46,309 nt of DNA, taken from the NCBI GenBank assembly GCA_019187185.1, contig JABAQU010000021.1, positions 1 through 46,309 on the forward strand. The letters are read 5' to 3'. This DNA comes from Steroidobacteraceae bacterium. GTDB taxonomy: Bacteria; Pseudomonadota; Gammaproteobacteria; Steroidobacterales; Steroidobacteraceae. A program made the position numbers and the translations under genes. How positions within the stretch are numbered: position 1 is the first letter of the stretch; every line of letters begins with the position of its first letter. Positions 33,963 to 41,210 of the stretch are shown in pieces. The notes beneath the pieces are model-generated. The model made no database searches. It had not been told where the DNA came from and saw nothing but the letters and a program-made list of their open reading frames with translations.

Positions 33963-34835
33963 CTATGGCGCCGCCGCAAGGAACGCCGCGAGCGCCGACC
34001 GCGCTGCAGGCTCGGAGAGCATCGGTGCGTGCCCGACACCGGGAATTTCCGCGAACTGGAGCGCCGGTGCCGCGCGCCGCATCCGCGCGACGGTCGCCGG
34101 CGCGAGGATGTCGCTCAGCGCCCCGCGCAGCAGCAGCACCGGCCTCCCGCGCGCGAGGCGACGGAACGCGGCCCACGCGAGCCATTCCGCGATGCGCATC
34201 CGGATCGGTCCCACCGGTGCGAGGATCGCCGGGTCGTAGTTCAGTTGCGGCGGCCCGCCCTCGACACGGCGGAACATGCGCCTCGCCATCGCATCCCAGT
34301 CGCTGTCCGTGAACTGCGGCAGCGCCGCTCCGTTCACCAGTTTCGCGTAGGCGACCGCGCCCTCCCAGCTCGTGATCGGCGGCGCCTTGCCGACGTAGCT
34401 GCGGATGCGCGCGGCGCCCGCCGGGTCGATCGTCGGACCGACATCGTTCAGCACCGCGCCGGCGAGGCGCGCGCCGTGACGCACGGCAAAGGCCATCGAT
34501 ACGAGGCCGCCGAGCGACGTGCCGACGAGGATCGCTCGTGGTATCGCGAGGTGTTCGAGCAATGCCGCGACATCGTCGGCATAGGTCGGTGGCCGGTAGC
34601 GGCGCGGATCCGGGTCGCGATCCGATTCGCCCCGGCCGCGAAGATCGACCGCGAGCACGCGCCGGCCGAGCCCCGCGATCCACGGCGCGACGACGTCGAA
34701 GTCGAGCGAATTGCGCGTGAGACCCGGTATGCAGACGACCGGCACGCGCGCGGTGGCGCCGGGTGCCGCGCCGTAGTCGCGCGCAAAGAGCCCGAGGCCG
34801 TCACGGGAACGCCAGCGCACTTCGCTCTGCTGCAT
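33963..34835 (-). CDS. Alpha/beta hydrolase
   Basis: A 290-residue hydrolase of the epoxide-hydrolase/haloperoxidase-like type. The nucleophile elbow is GTSLGG, the oxyanion strand VVCIPGLTRNS, the acid RGALSDILA and the histidine GVGHAPML. DLRGRGESD is the conserved stretch before the elbow. Cytoplasmic, with no signal peptide. Substrate unknown. It is probably the last gene of the TetR-led unit, 56 bases after the NTF2-like gene. Confidence 0.85.
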   Translation of the reverse strand: MQQSEVRWRSRDGLGLFARDYGAAPGATARVPVVCIPGLTRNSLDFDVVAPWIAGLGRRVLAVDLRGRGESDRDPDPRRYRPPTYADDVAALLEHLAIPRAILVGTSLGGLVSMAFAVRHGARLAGAVLNDVGPTIDPAGAARIRSYVGKAPPITSWEGAVAYAKLVNGAALPQFTDSDWDAMARRMFRRVEGGPPQLNYDPAILAPVGPIRMRIAEWLAWAAFRRLARGRPVLLLRGALSDILAPATVARMRRAAPALQFAEIPGVGHAPMLSEPAARSALAAFLAAAP

Positions 34836-34891
34836 CGGGGACTCTCCGGATCTGCGGCCGGATCTTAGCGTGTCCCGCGCCGCGGCGTGTT

Positions 34892-35794
34892 TCAGGCAGG
34901 AGCCTTGCGCACCGTGATGTGCGCCGCGAGGCAATGCCAGCGGCCGTCGGGGCGCTTCTGCCAGATGTCGGTGTAGCGATTCACGCCGCGGCGACCATCC
35001 TTGCGCTCGTAGGCATTTTCGGCGTGGATCAGCGCAATGTCGCCGAAGCGGCGGATACGGACCTTGTCGACAGGGAACGATCGCAGGTACGTCGCAAACG
35101 CCGGCTCGGCGAAATCGGCGAGCGCACGCGCGCGATCCTGCATCGAGCCGTCCGGGCTGACGACCACGAAGTCCGGCGCAAGGTGCGCGTCGTACCAGGC
35201 GACATCGGCCTCCCGGAAGGCGCGCACGTAGTTTTCGTTGAGCTCGCGCAGCACCTCGAGATCGTCGCCGGTTGGATCGCTGCCCTGCCAGGCGGGATGG
35301 GGCGAGGCGGGACTTCGCTGCAGCAGCGGCGATATGCCGTCGCGCAGCGGCGTGTGCTGCGTGTTGACGAGATGCCAATGCATGCCGTCCCACTGGTAGA
35401 CATCGGTGTAACGCACGCGCTGTGGCGGACCGCCCGCCCGGTTCGCGCCCTTGAGCCCGTGGACGAGTGCGACGTCGCCGAACACGCGCACCCGCACGTC
35501 TGAATACGCGAACGATTCCGCGGGCGCCGTCGTGCCGAGGCGCTCGAGGTGCGCGCCACGACCGAGCCACTCGCCGTTGGGCGCGGTCGACAGGAAATCC
35601 TGTGCCACGAGCACCTCGAAGTAGCTGCGATCGGCGTTCGCGAGCGCATTCACCGCCCGATGGTTGATCGCACGCAATTGCGCCTCGGCGAGATCACGCG
35701 GCGGGACACTGGCAGCGCCGGCGCTCATGGCGGCGAGGGCGAGCAGGGTAGTCCTTCCTGCGTGGCAAGCGGGTTGAAACATGGCGGTATCCAT
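34892..35794 (-). CDS. Exported protein with two NTF2-like (DUF4440/SnoaL-type) domains
   Basis: A 300-residue protein beginning with a likely signal peptide (RTTLLALAAMSAGAASVPP). Two NTF2-like domains follow in tandem: one around residues 35-150 (YTDVYQWDGMHWHLVNTQHT) and one around 170-295 (RYTDIWQKRPDGRWHCLAAH). Each ends with the same tryptophan-containing strand, so the gene arose by duplication and fusion. Function unknown; the fold serves both catalysis and binding. ATGs at 35782 and 35794 are both possible and no ribosome site decides. Confidence 0.82.
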   Translation of the reverse strand: MDTAMFQPACHAGRTTLLALAAMSAGAASVPPRDLAEAQLRAINHRAVNALANADRSYFEVLVAQDFLSTAPNGEWLGRGAHLERLGTTAPAESFAYSDVRVRVFGDVALVHGLKGANRAGGPPQRVRYTDVYQWDGMHWHLVNTQHTPLRDGISPLLQRSPASPHPAWQGSDPTGDDLEVLRELNENYVRAFREADVAWYDAHLAPDFVVVSPDGSMQDRARALADFAEPAFATYLRSFPVDKVRIRRFGDIALIHAENAYERKDGRRGVNRYTDIWQKRPDGRWHCLAAHITVRKAPA

Positions 35795-35811
35795 CCGTTG
35801 GGTGCGGGCAT

Positions 35812-36069
35812 TCAGGGACGCGCTTTCCATGCGGGCATGCTGTCGAGGAGCGCCCGCGCCATCTCTCGCGCCGCAGTCAGGGCAATGCCCTGTTCGCGCA
35901 CGAAGTAATCGGCGTTCGCCTCCACGACGTCCTCGTAGGGCCGCAGCGTTCCGCTCGGATCGGCACAGGTGCTGCAGTACCCGCACTGCGGATCGCCGCC
36001 CGCGTGGTCTTCTGCCGAACGCATCGGAAAGCCGCAGGATCCGCAGGAACTGCACAGTTCGGTACTCAT
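35812..36069 (-). CDS. Small zinc-ribbon protein
   Basis: An 85-residue protein with the cysteine pattern CSSCGSCGFPM and CGYCSTCAD, enough for a double zinc ribbon near the N-terminus, followed by a helical tail. Such putative zinc ribbon proteins are found beside TetR regulators, but their role is unknown. The ATG has GGAGAT about six bases upstream. It starts 12 bases after the tetR stop, in the same operon. Confidence 0.8.
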   Translation of the reverse strand: MSTELCSSCGSCGFPMRSAEDHAGGDPQCGYCSTCADPSGTLRPYEDVVEANADYFVREQGIALTAAREMARALLDSMPAWKARP

Positions 36070-36081
36070 CGGCAATCTCCT

Positions 36082-36684
36082 TCAGGTGCTCACCAGCGCA
36101 AGCCACTGCGCGGCGAGATCTGCGCCGCATTTCGCGACCACGCTCTCACCGGGCGCGAAGAGGTCGCGGTTCATCAGGTAGTGATTCGTCAGCGCGATCC
36201 ACAGATTGGCCGCCACGACCGCGTCGAGCGCCCGGACCTCGCCTGCCGTGCGCGCGCGCGCATGGGCGGCACGCAGGCGGGATGCGATCGCCGATTGCAG
36301 GGCGAACAGCCGTGCGCGCGCAGCCGGTGGCAGCGTCGATGCCTCCGCCAGCACGCGCGCGTACAGCACCTCGTGCTCCGCGAGCGCGGTGAGATGGGCA
36401 TCGATCACTTCACGCAGTGTCGGCGTGGCGGTTTCGAGCGCAGCGAGCCGGTCGGACATCGACCGGCCGATTTCGGCGACGATCTCGGCGACCAGCGCAT
36501 CGCGCGTTCGAAAGTGCAGGAAAACCGTCCCGTGCGCCTTGCCCGTCGCCTGCGCGATCGCCGCGGTACTCGTGCCCGCGAAGCCCTCGGTGGCGACCAT
36601 CCGCAGACCCGCTTCGAGCAACTGGCGACGGGTCGCCTCTCGCTGGCGCGAACGCTGGCTGGCGACGGCGGGCAATGCAATCAT
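36082..36684 (-). CDS. TetR/AcrR-family transcriptional regulator
   Basis: A 200-residue repressor. The helix-turn-helix is in the first 60 residues: TRRQLLEAGLRMVATEGFAG then TSTAAIAQATGKAHGTVFLH. The C-terminal ligand domain is not classifiable. Dyads at 36686-36718, directly before its start codon, are probable self-operators. It appears to head a unit with the zinc ribbon, NTF2-like and hydrolase genes. A TTG at 36699 could extend it but lies within the operator. Confidence 0.9.
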   Translation of the reverse strand: MIALPAVASQRSRQREATRRQLLEAGLRMVATEGFAGTSTAAIAQATGKAHGTVFLHFRTRDALVAEIVAEIGRSMSDRLAALETATPTLREVIDAHLTALAEHEVLYARVLAEASTLPPAARARLFALQSAIASRLRAAHARARTAGEVRALDAVVAANLWIALTNHYLMNRDLFAPGESVVAKCGADLAAQWLALVST

Positions 36685-36685
36685 T

Positions 36686-36718
36686 TGAGTGAGTGTCAAC
36701 TCAGTGAGCGTGTGCTCA
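36686..36718. promoter_or_regulatory. Twin dyads, likely TetR operators
   Basis: TGAGT at 36686-36690 pairs with ACTCA at 36699-36703, and TGAGC at 36705-36709 pairs with GCTCA at 36714-36718. The sites abut the tetR start codon, consistent with autorepression. Confidence 0.55.
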
Positions 36719-36806
36719 GTTTAGCAGCGGCCCGCTGGATTGCAAGAGCAGTCTGTTCAAGTGCGACGCCGTCCAGCCGCCATTCCGCAGGCGGCGGCAA
36801 GGCGGA

Positions 36807-38498
36807 TCAGCCGGACGCCGCTTGCAGCCCTGCCGGCAGGACGGCCTGCGCGGCCGCTGCATGGCAGCGCGCCTCGAGCGAGCGCAGGAAGCGCCCGACG
36901 AACAGCAGCGTCGTCAGCAGGAGTCCCGGGTACCCGATGCCCGCCATCAGGTACGGGAACAATCTGTGGCCGCCCTGCACGCTGTGCAGATTGAACGAGA
37001 GCAGGCCGAGCGTGATGATCGCGCCGAACACCCACATCGCGAGCAGCCACAGGCCGGTTTCCCAGCCGTACAGCCGCCGGCCCCAACCCGTCGGTGCCGG
37101 GGCCGCCGCCGGCCCATCGATGGTGGCCTTCGCACGCAGACCGAGCGTCAGCAGGTCGTAGACCAGCAGGCAGACGCCGATCATGAAGACGAGCCCGAAG
37201 GCGGGGACCATGAGCTTCGCGAACTGCATCGCGGGTGCCACGTCGCCGCCGAACCAGTCAAGTCCGAGCGTACGGTAAACGAACACCTGGACCGTGCCGC
37301 CGATCGCGAAGGCGAAGCCGAGCCCGAGCATCCCGGTGAACACGAGCCAGAACGCGAGCTTGCCGAGCCGCTGGTCGAACTGCTGCACGACGCCGCGCAT
37401 GAGCGGAACCGCGTAATAGGCGGCGGCGAGGCCGAGCATGCCGAACGTGCCGAAGAGCGCGAGGTGGGCATGGCTCAGCGTCACCCAGGTGCCGTGCGAC
37501 CAGACATTCGTGAGTGCGAACGTCATCGTGAAGCCGAGGATGCCCGCGCCGACCTGCTCGAGCACGACCGAGCCGAGCAGGAAAGCGAAGGCCGGCACAT
37601 TGCCGATCGGCTTGCGGTCCTGGTGGGCGTCGAGATAGATGTGCCAGAAGCAGAAGATCAGCGGCAGCGGCTCGAGCGCGCTGAAGAGCGACCCCCAGAA
37701 CTGCCAGAACTCGGGCGTGCCGATCCAGAAATAGTGATGCGCGTTGCCGAGCAGGCCGGACAGCCACACGAAGGCGATGCCCCAGAACACGGCATAGCCG
37801 ACCGACTTGATGCTGGCTCCGAACATCAGCACGAGCAGGAAGCCGACGAGCGAGATGTGGATGACTTCCCACACACCCTCGACCCAGTAGTGCACGACGT
37901 ACCAGCGGAAGTACTCCTGCAGGTCGAGCCGCTCGACGAAGAACATGCCGAAGACCCACACGAGCGTGAGCGCCACCACCCCGATGCCGAGGCCCCAGTG
38001 GATTTCGTTCCAGTTCGAGACGCGCGGGAACGTGCGCAGCAGGACGTAACAAAGGATCGCGAAGCCGACGAAGATCACGACATCGGTGATCCGGCCGCCT
38101 TCGAGATACTCGAGGCCTTCCTGCAGCATCGGCTGCCCGAGCCACCAGCCGGCATTGCCCTGCTGCGCGAGCCACTGCGTCGCGACGTTCCATGCGACGA
38201 CGGCGAGCAGTGCGTAGAACAGGAACTTGATCAGGCCCGGCGCGGCGAGTTCGCGCTTCGACAACAGCGGGCCGACGAAGAGGATCGCGCCGATGAAGCC
38301 GGACAGCACCCACAGGATGCCGAGATTGGTGTGCTCGGCGCGCGCCACATTGAAGTTCAGCGTGCCCGCGAGCAGGGTGGGGTCGATGTGCTGCGCGGTC
38401 AGCAGCAGTCCGAAGCCGGCCTGGAAGAAGAACAGCACCAGCATCAGCAGGAAAAAGCGCAGGCTGAGGCGCTGGGTCTGGTACTCGATGCGGATCAT
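36807..38498 (-). CDS. norB: Nitric oxide reductase large subunit, NorB-like, with two extra helices
   Basis: A 563-residue haem-copper superfamily protein that reduces NO to N2O in the inner membrane. The cNOR ligand residues are all present, each four positions earlier than in Pseudomonas aeruginosa NorB: His56 and His345 (haem b), His343 (haem b3), and His203, Glu207, His254 and His255 (FeB). Glu276 is conserved too. The glutamate ligand and lack of an oxidase Tyr-His pair set it apart from cbb3 oxidases. About fourteen helices are seen against twelve in standard NorB, the extra two at the C-terminus. It overlaps norC in an ATGA. Confidence 0.88.
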   Translation of the reverse strand: MIRIEYQTQRLSLRFFLLMLVLFFFQAGFGLLLTAQHIDPTLLAGTLNFNVARAEHTNLGILWVLSGFIGAILFVGPLLSKRELAAPGLIKFLFYALLAVVAWNVATQWLAQQGNAGWWLGQPMLQEGLEYLEGGRITDVVIFVGFAILCYVLLRTFPRVSNWNEIHWGLGIGVVALTLVWVFGMFFVERLDLQEYFRWYVVHYWVEGVWEVIHISLVGFLLVLMFGASIKSVGYAVFWGIAFVWLSGLLGNAHHYFWIGTPEFWQFWGSLFSALEPLPLIFCFWHIYLDAHQDRKPIGNVPAFAFLLGSVVLEQVGAGILGFTMTFALTNVWSHGTWVTLSHAHLALFGTFGMLGLAAAYYAVPLMRGVVQQFDQRLGKLAFWLVFTGMLGLGFAFAIGGTVQVFVYRTLGLDWFGGDVAPAMQFAKLMVPAFGLVFMIGVCLLVYDLLTLGLRAKATIDGPAAAPAPTGWGRRLYGWETGLWLLAMWVFGAIITLGLLSFNLHSVQGGHRLFPYLMAGIGYPGLLLTTLLFVGRFLRSLEARCHAAAAQAVLPAGLQAASG

Positions 38499-39472
38499 GG
38501 GTGTTCTCCCCCGAGGCTGCGGATGTACGCGACGAGCGCCGCGACCTCTTCGTCGTCGAGCATGCCGGCGTACGACGGCATCAGGTGCGGCGCGTAGCCC
38601 GCCACGATTCGGGCGTCAGGGTCCACGATCGACTGCGTGAGATAGGCGTCGTCCGCGCGGATCTTCGAGCCGTCGGCCAGCGCGACCTCGGCGCCATACA
38701 GGCCACCCCAGCCGGGTCCGACCAGGCGCCCGGTGTCCCTGGCGTGACAGGCGGTGCAGCCGGTCTCGAGCGCGATCTGCGCACCGCGTGCCCCGGCAGT
38801 CTCGGGGGCTGCGGCTGTCGGTGCAGCCGCTGCGGGCGTCGATGCCGGGACGAGCGTCGACGCCGCCGCGGCCATCGGTGCAGCCCGAGAGTAGGCGAGT
38901 CCGTTCACGCGGGGCGTCGGCGGCCAGCCTTCCGTGTTCATCTTCGAGGTGTACTCGAGGAACGCGATCAGCTGGCCGATCTCCGCGTGCGACAGCGGCA
39001 GGTTCGGCATCGACGATGCGTGCCCGCCGCGCCGCTCGATGCGTTCGGCGGCGGCGGGATACTTCGCGAGATAGTCGTCGATCGAATGCACGCCGGATGC
39101 GGTGGCGATCGCCTCGTTGCGCAGCTGCAGCGCCACGGCGCCGCTCGTCGGCCAGGCGCCGGCCGACGGCAGGAACGCCTCGAGCCAGGCGGGCCCCACC
39201 TTGCCGTAGATCCCGGTGAGGTCGGGGCCGAAATAGGCGCCGTTGCCGACGATCGTGTGGCAGCCCATGCAGTTGTACGCCTGGAACACGCGCTTGCCCT
39301 GCACGGCGTCGAAGCCGGCATAGCTCACGGCCGCGGGAACCGCCTGGCCTCGCGAGTCGAGGAACGACACCGTGGACAGTGCGACGAAGATCACGCCCAT
39401 GAGGCCGAGTACCGCGAGTGCACGACGCCGGGTGCGGCCCTCTTCGCACGGCTCGCCCGGTGCGCAGCTCAT
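38495..39472 (-). CDS. norC: Di-haem NorC: NorC fused to a COX2-type cytochrome c domain
   Basis: A 325-residue membrane-anchored cytochrome. One helix near residues 18-37 anchors it. The first haem domain is a standard NorC, with Cys68, Cys71, His72 in CMGCHTIVGNGAYFGPD and a methionine ligand near 155. An alanine/proline-rich linker (about 197-229) leads to a second haem domain with Cys239, Cys242, His243 and Met298. Its AEVALADGSKIRADDAYL and YAGMLDDEEVAALVAYI are those of the cytochrome domain of oxidase subunit II. Ordinary NorC stops after the first domain. It overlaps both neighbours by four bases. Confidence 0.88.
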   Translation of the reverse strand: MSCAPGEPCEEGRTRRRALAVLGLMGVIFVALSTVSFLDSRGQAVPAAVSYAGFDAVQGKRVFQAYNCMGCHTIVGNGAYFGPDLTGIYGKVGPAWLEAFLPSAGAWPTSGAVALQLRNEAIATASGVHSIDDYLAKYPAAAERIERRGGHASSMPNLPLSHAEIGQLIAFLEYTSKMNTEGWPPTPRVNGLAYSRAAPMAAAASTLVPASTPAAAAPTAAAPETAGARGAQIALETGCTACHARDTGRLVGPGWGGLYGAEVALADGSKIRADDAYLTQSIVDPDARIVAGYAPHLMPSYAGMLDDEEVAALVAYIRSLGGEHP

Positions 39473-39711
39473 GGCTCGTCCTCGCGTGTGGCCCGCTCGA
39501 GCGCGTCGTGCTCGAACAGCGTGCGCAGCCGGCCGAGGAACGCATCGAACACGTACACGGCGAGCAGGAATCCCAGCACGAAGTACAGGGTCCACAGCCG
39601 CCGCGATTCCGGCCAGTAGCCGAAGTCGCGCCAATAGGGCGAGGACAGGGCGAGACTCACTGCGCTCGCGACGATCGCGAGTCCCAGGCGGACGATGCGT
39701 TGTGCCGACAT
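39469..39711 (-). CDS. Small two-helix membrane protein of the nor operon
   Basis: An 80-residue protein with two hydrophobic helices (LGLAIVASAVSLALSSP and LYFVLGFLLAVYVFDAFL) and a charged C-terminus. I recognise no family. It is the first gene of the leftward nor operon and overlaps norC (ATGA), so it is probably an assembly or structural partner of the reductase. GAGGGGG lies four to five bases before the ATG. Confidence 0.75.
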   Translation of the reverse strand: MSAQRIVRLGLAIVASAVSLALSSPYWRDFGYWPESRRLWTLYFVLGFLLAVYVFDAFLGRLRTLFEHDALERATREDEP

Positions 39712-39763
39712 GCTGCCCCCTCGACGGCATGCCCCGCTGGATCACGTGGACAGCCGCGCACGA

Positions 39764-39786
39764 AACAGGTATTCCTGATACCGATT
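39764..39786. promoter_or_regulatory. NsrR-like operator, site 1
   Basis: Half-sites AACAGGTATTC and TGATACCGATT flank one central base in an 11-1-11 arrangement. The inner GGTAT/ATACC arms are perfect. It lies between nsrR and the nor operon and matches site 2 closely. Confidence 0.6.
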
Positions 39787-39798
39787 GTTAACCCATCT

Positions 39799-39821
39799 AA
39801 TAGGCATTGTAAATACCAATT
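39799..39821. promoter_or_regulatory. NsrR-like operator, site 2
   Basis: Half-sites AATAGGCATTG and AAATACCAATT flank one central base. Eight and seven of eleven positions agree with the published NsrR half-site AAGATGCATTT. It overlaps a possible nor -10 (TACAAT, minus, 39811-39806) and a possible nsrR -10 (TGTAAA, 39808-39813). Confidence 0.6.
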
Positions 39822-39831
39822 AGCATTCGCC

Positions 39832-40314
39832 ATGCGACTCGCTGCCTTCACCGACTACGGATTACGGGTGCTCATGCGCCTCGCTGCGGCGCCGGCGGAG
39901 CCTTCGACCACGGCGCGCCTCGCGGAGGAATTCCGCATCCCGTACAACCATCTCGCCAAGGTCGTGCAGGACCTCGCGCGCGGCGGCTTCATTGCGACGC
40001 AGCGGGGCACCGGCGGCGGCATTCGGCTCGCCCGGCCGGCGGACTCGATCACGCTCGGGGAAGTGGTTCGATTCCTCGAGCAGCGCTACGCGATCGTGGA
40101 ATGCTTCCGCGACGATGGCGGCGATTGCCCGCTCACGCCGAGCTGTCGCCTGAGATCACGGCTCGCGTCGGCGCACGAAGCATTTCTCGCCGACCTCGAC
40201 CGCAGTTCCGTCGCCGACTGCGCCTGGCCGGGGTCGCCGCCGGAGACCCGATCGCGCCTCAGGGCACCCAGCCGTGACTGCCGGCCACGGCGCCGAGGAT
40301 CGTCACGACGCTGA
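39832..40314 (+). CDS. nsrR: Rrf2-family NO-sensing repressor NsrR
   Basis: A 160-residue regulator starting MRLAAFTDYGLRVLMRLA, very like NsrR. The winged helix occupies about residues 1-80, and three cysteines (Cys91, Cys99, Cys105 in ECFRDDGGDCPLTPSC) should hold the NO-sensitive iron-sulfur cluster. The first cysteine gap is seven residues against four in E. coli NsrR. It is divergent from the nor operon and two operator-like sites lie between them. The C-terminal arginine-rich tail runs 56 bases into the convergent membrane-protein gene. Confidence 0.9.
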   Translation: MRLAAFTDYGLRVLMRLAAAPAEPSTTARLAEEFRIPYNHLAKVVQDLARGGFIATQRGTGGGIRLARPADSITLGEVVRFLEQRYAIVECFRDDGGDCPLTPSCRLRSRLASAHEAFLADLDRSSVADCAWPGSPPETRSRLRAPSRDCRPRRRGSSRR

Positions 40315-40732
40315 GCGCGAGCAGCACGACGTGCACGGCGAGCAAGACCGCGAACGCGCGCTCTGGATCGCGTTGTGCCCAGCGCGGAAAGAAGCGGTGC
40401 AGGACGAAGGGCTCGCCGACGAACAGCAGCAGCATGAACACGGCCCACACACCCACCATCGCGTGCATCCACCAGTAGTGCGCGGTGGAAAAGCGCCACC
40501 ACAGGTCGAGCCGCTCGATCATGTAAAAGCCGGTGAGCCCGACCACGATGACGGCGGTGCGCGCCTGCCAGACGAAGCGCCCCTCGACGGCCTGGAACGC
40601 CTGCAACCGGTCCGGACCGAACAGGCCGCGACGGATACCGGGCAGCGCGACCGAAGTCGCCATCGACACGCCGCCGATCCAGACGACCACGCCGAGTACG
40701 TGCAGTGCGCGCGCAAAGGCCAGCTCGTTCAT
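40259..40732 (-). CDS. CopD-like four-helix membrane protein
   Basis: A 157-residue integral membrane protein with about four helices. It opens ARALHVLGVVVWIGGVSMAT, the motif of the CopD/DUF2269-like group, with conserved histidines in helices 1 and 3 (HAMVGVWAVF). The group is often found with copper or haem proteins, but the activity is uncertain. It converges with nsrR with 3' overlap and lies five bases after the cupin gene, forming a two-gene unit with it. Confidence 0.75.
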   Translation of the reverse strand: MNELAFARALHVLGVVVWIGGVSMATSVALPGIRRGLFGPDRLQAFQAVEGRFVWQARTAVIVVGLTGFYMIERLDLWWRFSTAHYWWMHAMVGVWAVFMLLLFVGEPFVLHRFFPRWAQRDPERAFAVLLAVHVVLLALSVVTILGAVAGSHGWVP

Positions 40733-40737
40733 CGCCG

Positions 40738-41184
40738 TCACCGCGCCACTTGCGCACCGGCTTCGCCCGCGAGCTTGCCGTCCCTCACCAGCACGACCTG
40801 CAGCAGCACGTCGTCCTCGCGGGCGGCGGCCCAGTGCTCGCCGCCGCTCGCCGGCAGGATGATCACGCTGCCGGGGCCGAAAGTCCGCTCCGCGGCCGGA
40901 TCGACCTTGTTGCCGTCGCCCCAGGACAGCGTGCCGCTCACGACGGTCAGCACGCGCAGTCCGCCCTCGGCGCCGTGCGGCGGCAGGAACTGCCCCTTCG
41001 CGATGCGCAGCAGCAGTGTCAGTGGGCGGCCCTGTGCATCGACCGCGAGGATCGTGCGGCGTGCCGCGTCGTACACCGTGTCGTAGCGCAGGCGGTCGAG
41101 GTCGAGCAGGGTCGATCCGGCGGCGGCGAGGCTCGGCAGCGCGAGCGTGGCAAGGGTGCCGAGCAGCGAGGCGCGATGGTGCAT
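40738..41184 (-). CDS. Exported cupin-domain protein
   Basis: A 148-residue protein with a signal peptide (SLLGTLATLALPSLAAAG) and one cupin barrel. Metal-ligand candidates lie in FLPPHGAEGG and SGGEHWAA, and the glycine-rich strand is VVSGTLSWGDG. Periplasmic single-domain cupins of this kind are generally of unknown function. It starts 26 bases after the TonB receptor gene and is probably on the same transcript. Confidence 0.8.
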   Translation of the reverse strand: MHHRASLLGTLATLALPSLAAAGSTLLDLDRLRYDTVYDAARRTILAVDAQGRPLTLLLRIAKGQFLPPHGAEGGLRVLTVVSGTLSWGDGNKVDPAAERTFGPGSVIILPASGGEHWAAAREDDVLLQVVLVRDGKLAGEAGAQVAR

Positions 41185-41210
41185 GGTGGTGTCCTGTCTC
41201 CGGAATGTGA

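Noticed and set aside
36807-38498. cbb3-type cytochrome oxidase subunit I
   Set aside because: The FeB-site glutamate (Glu207), Glu276 and pairing with NorC identify a nitric oxide reductase.
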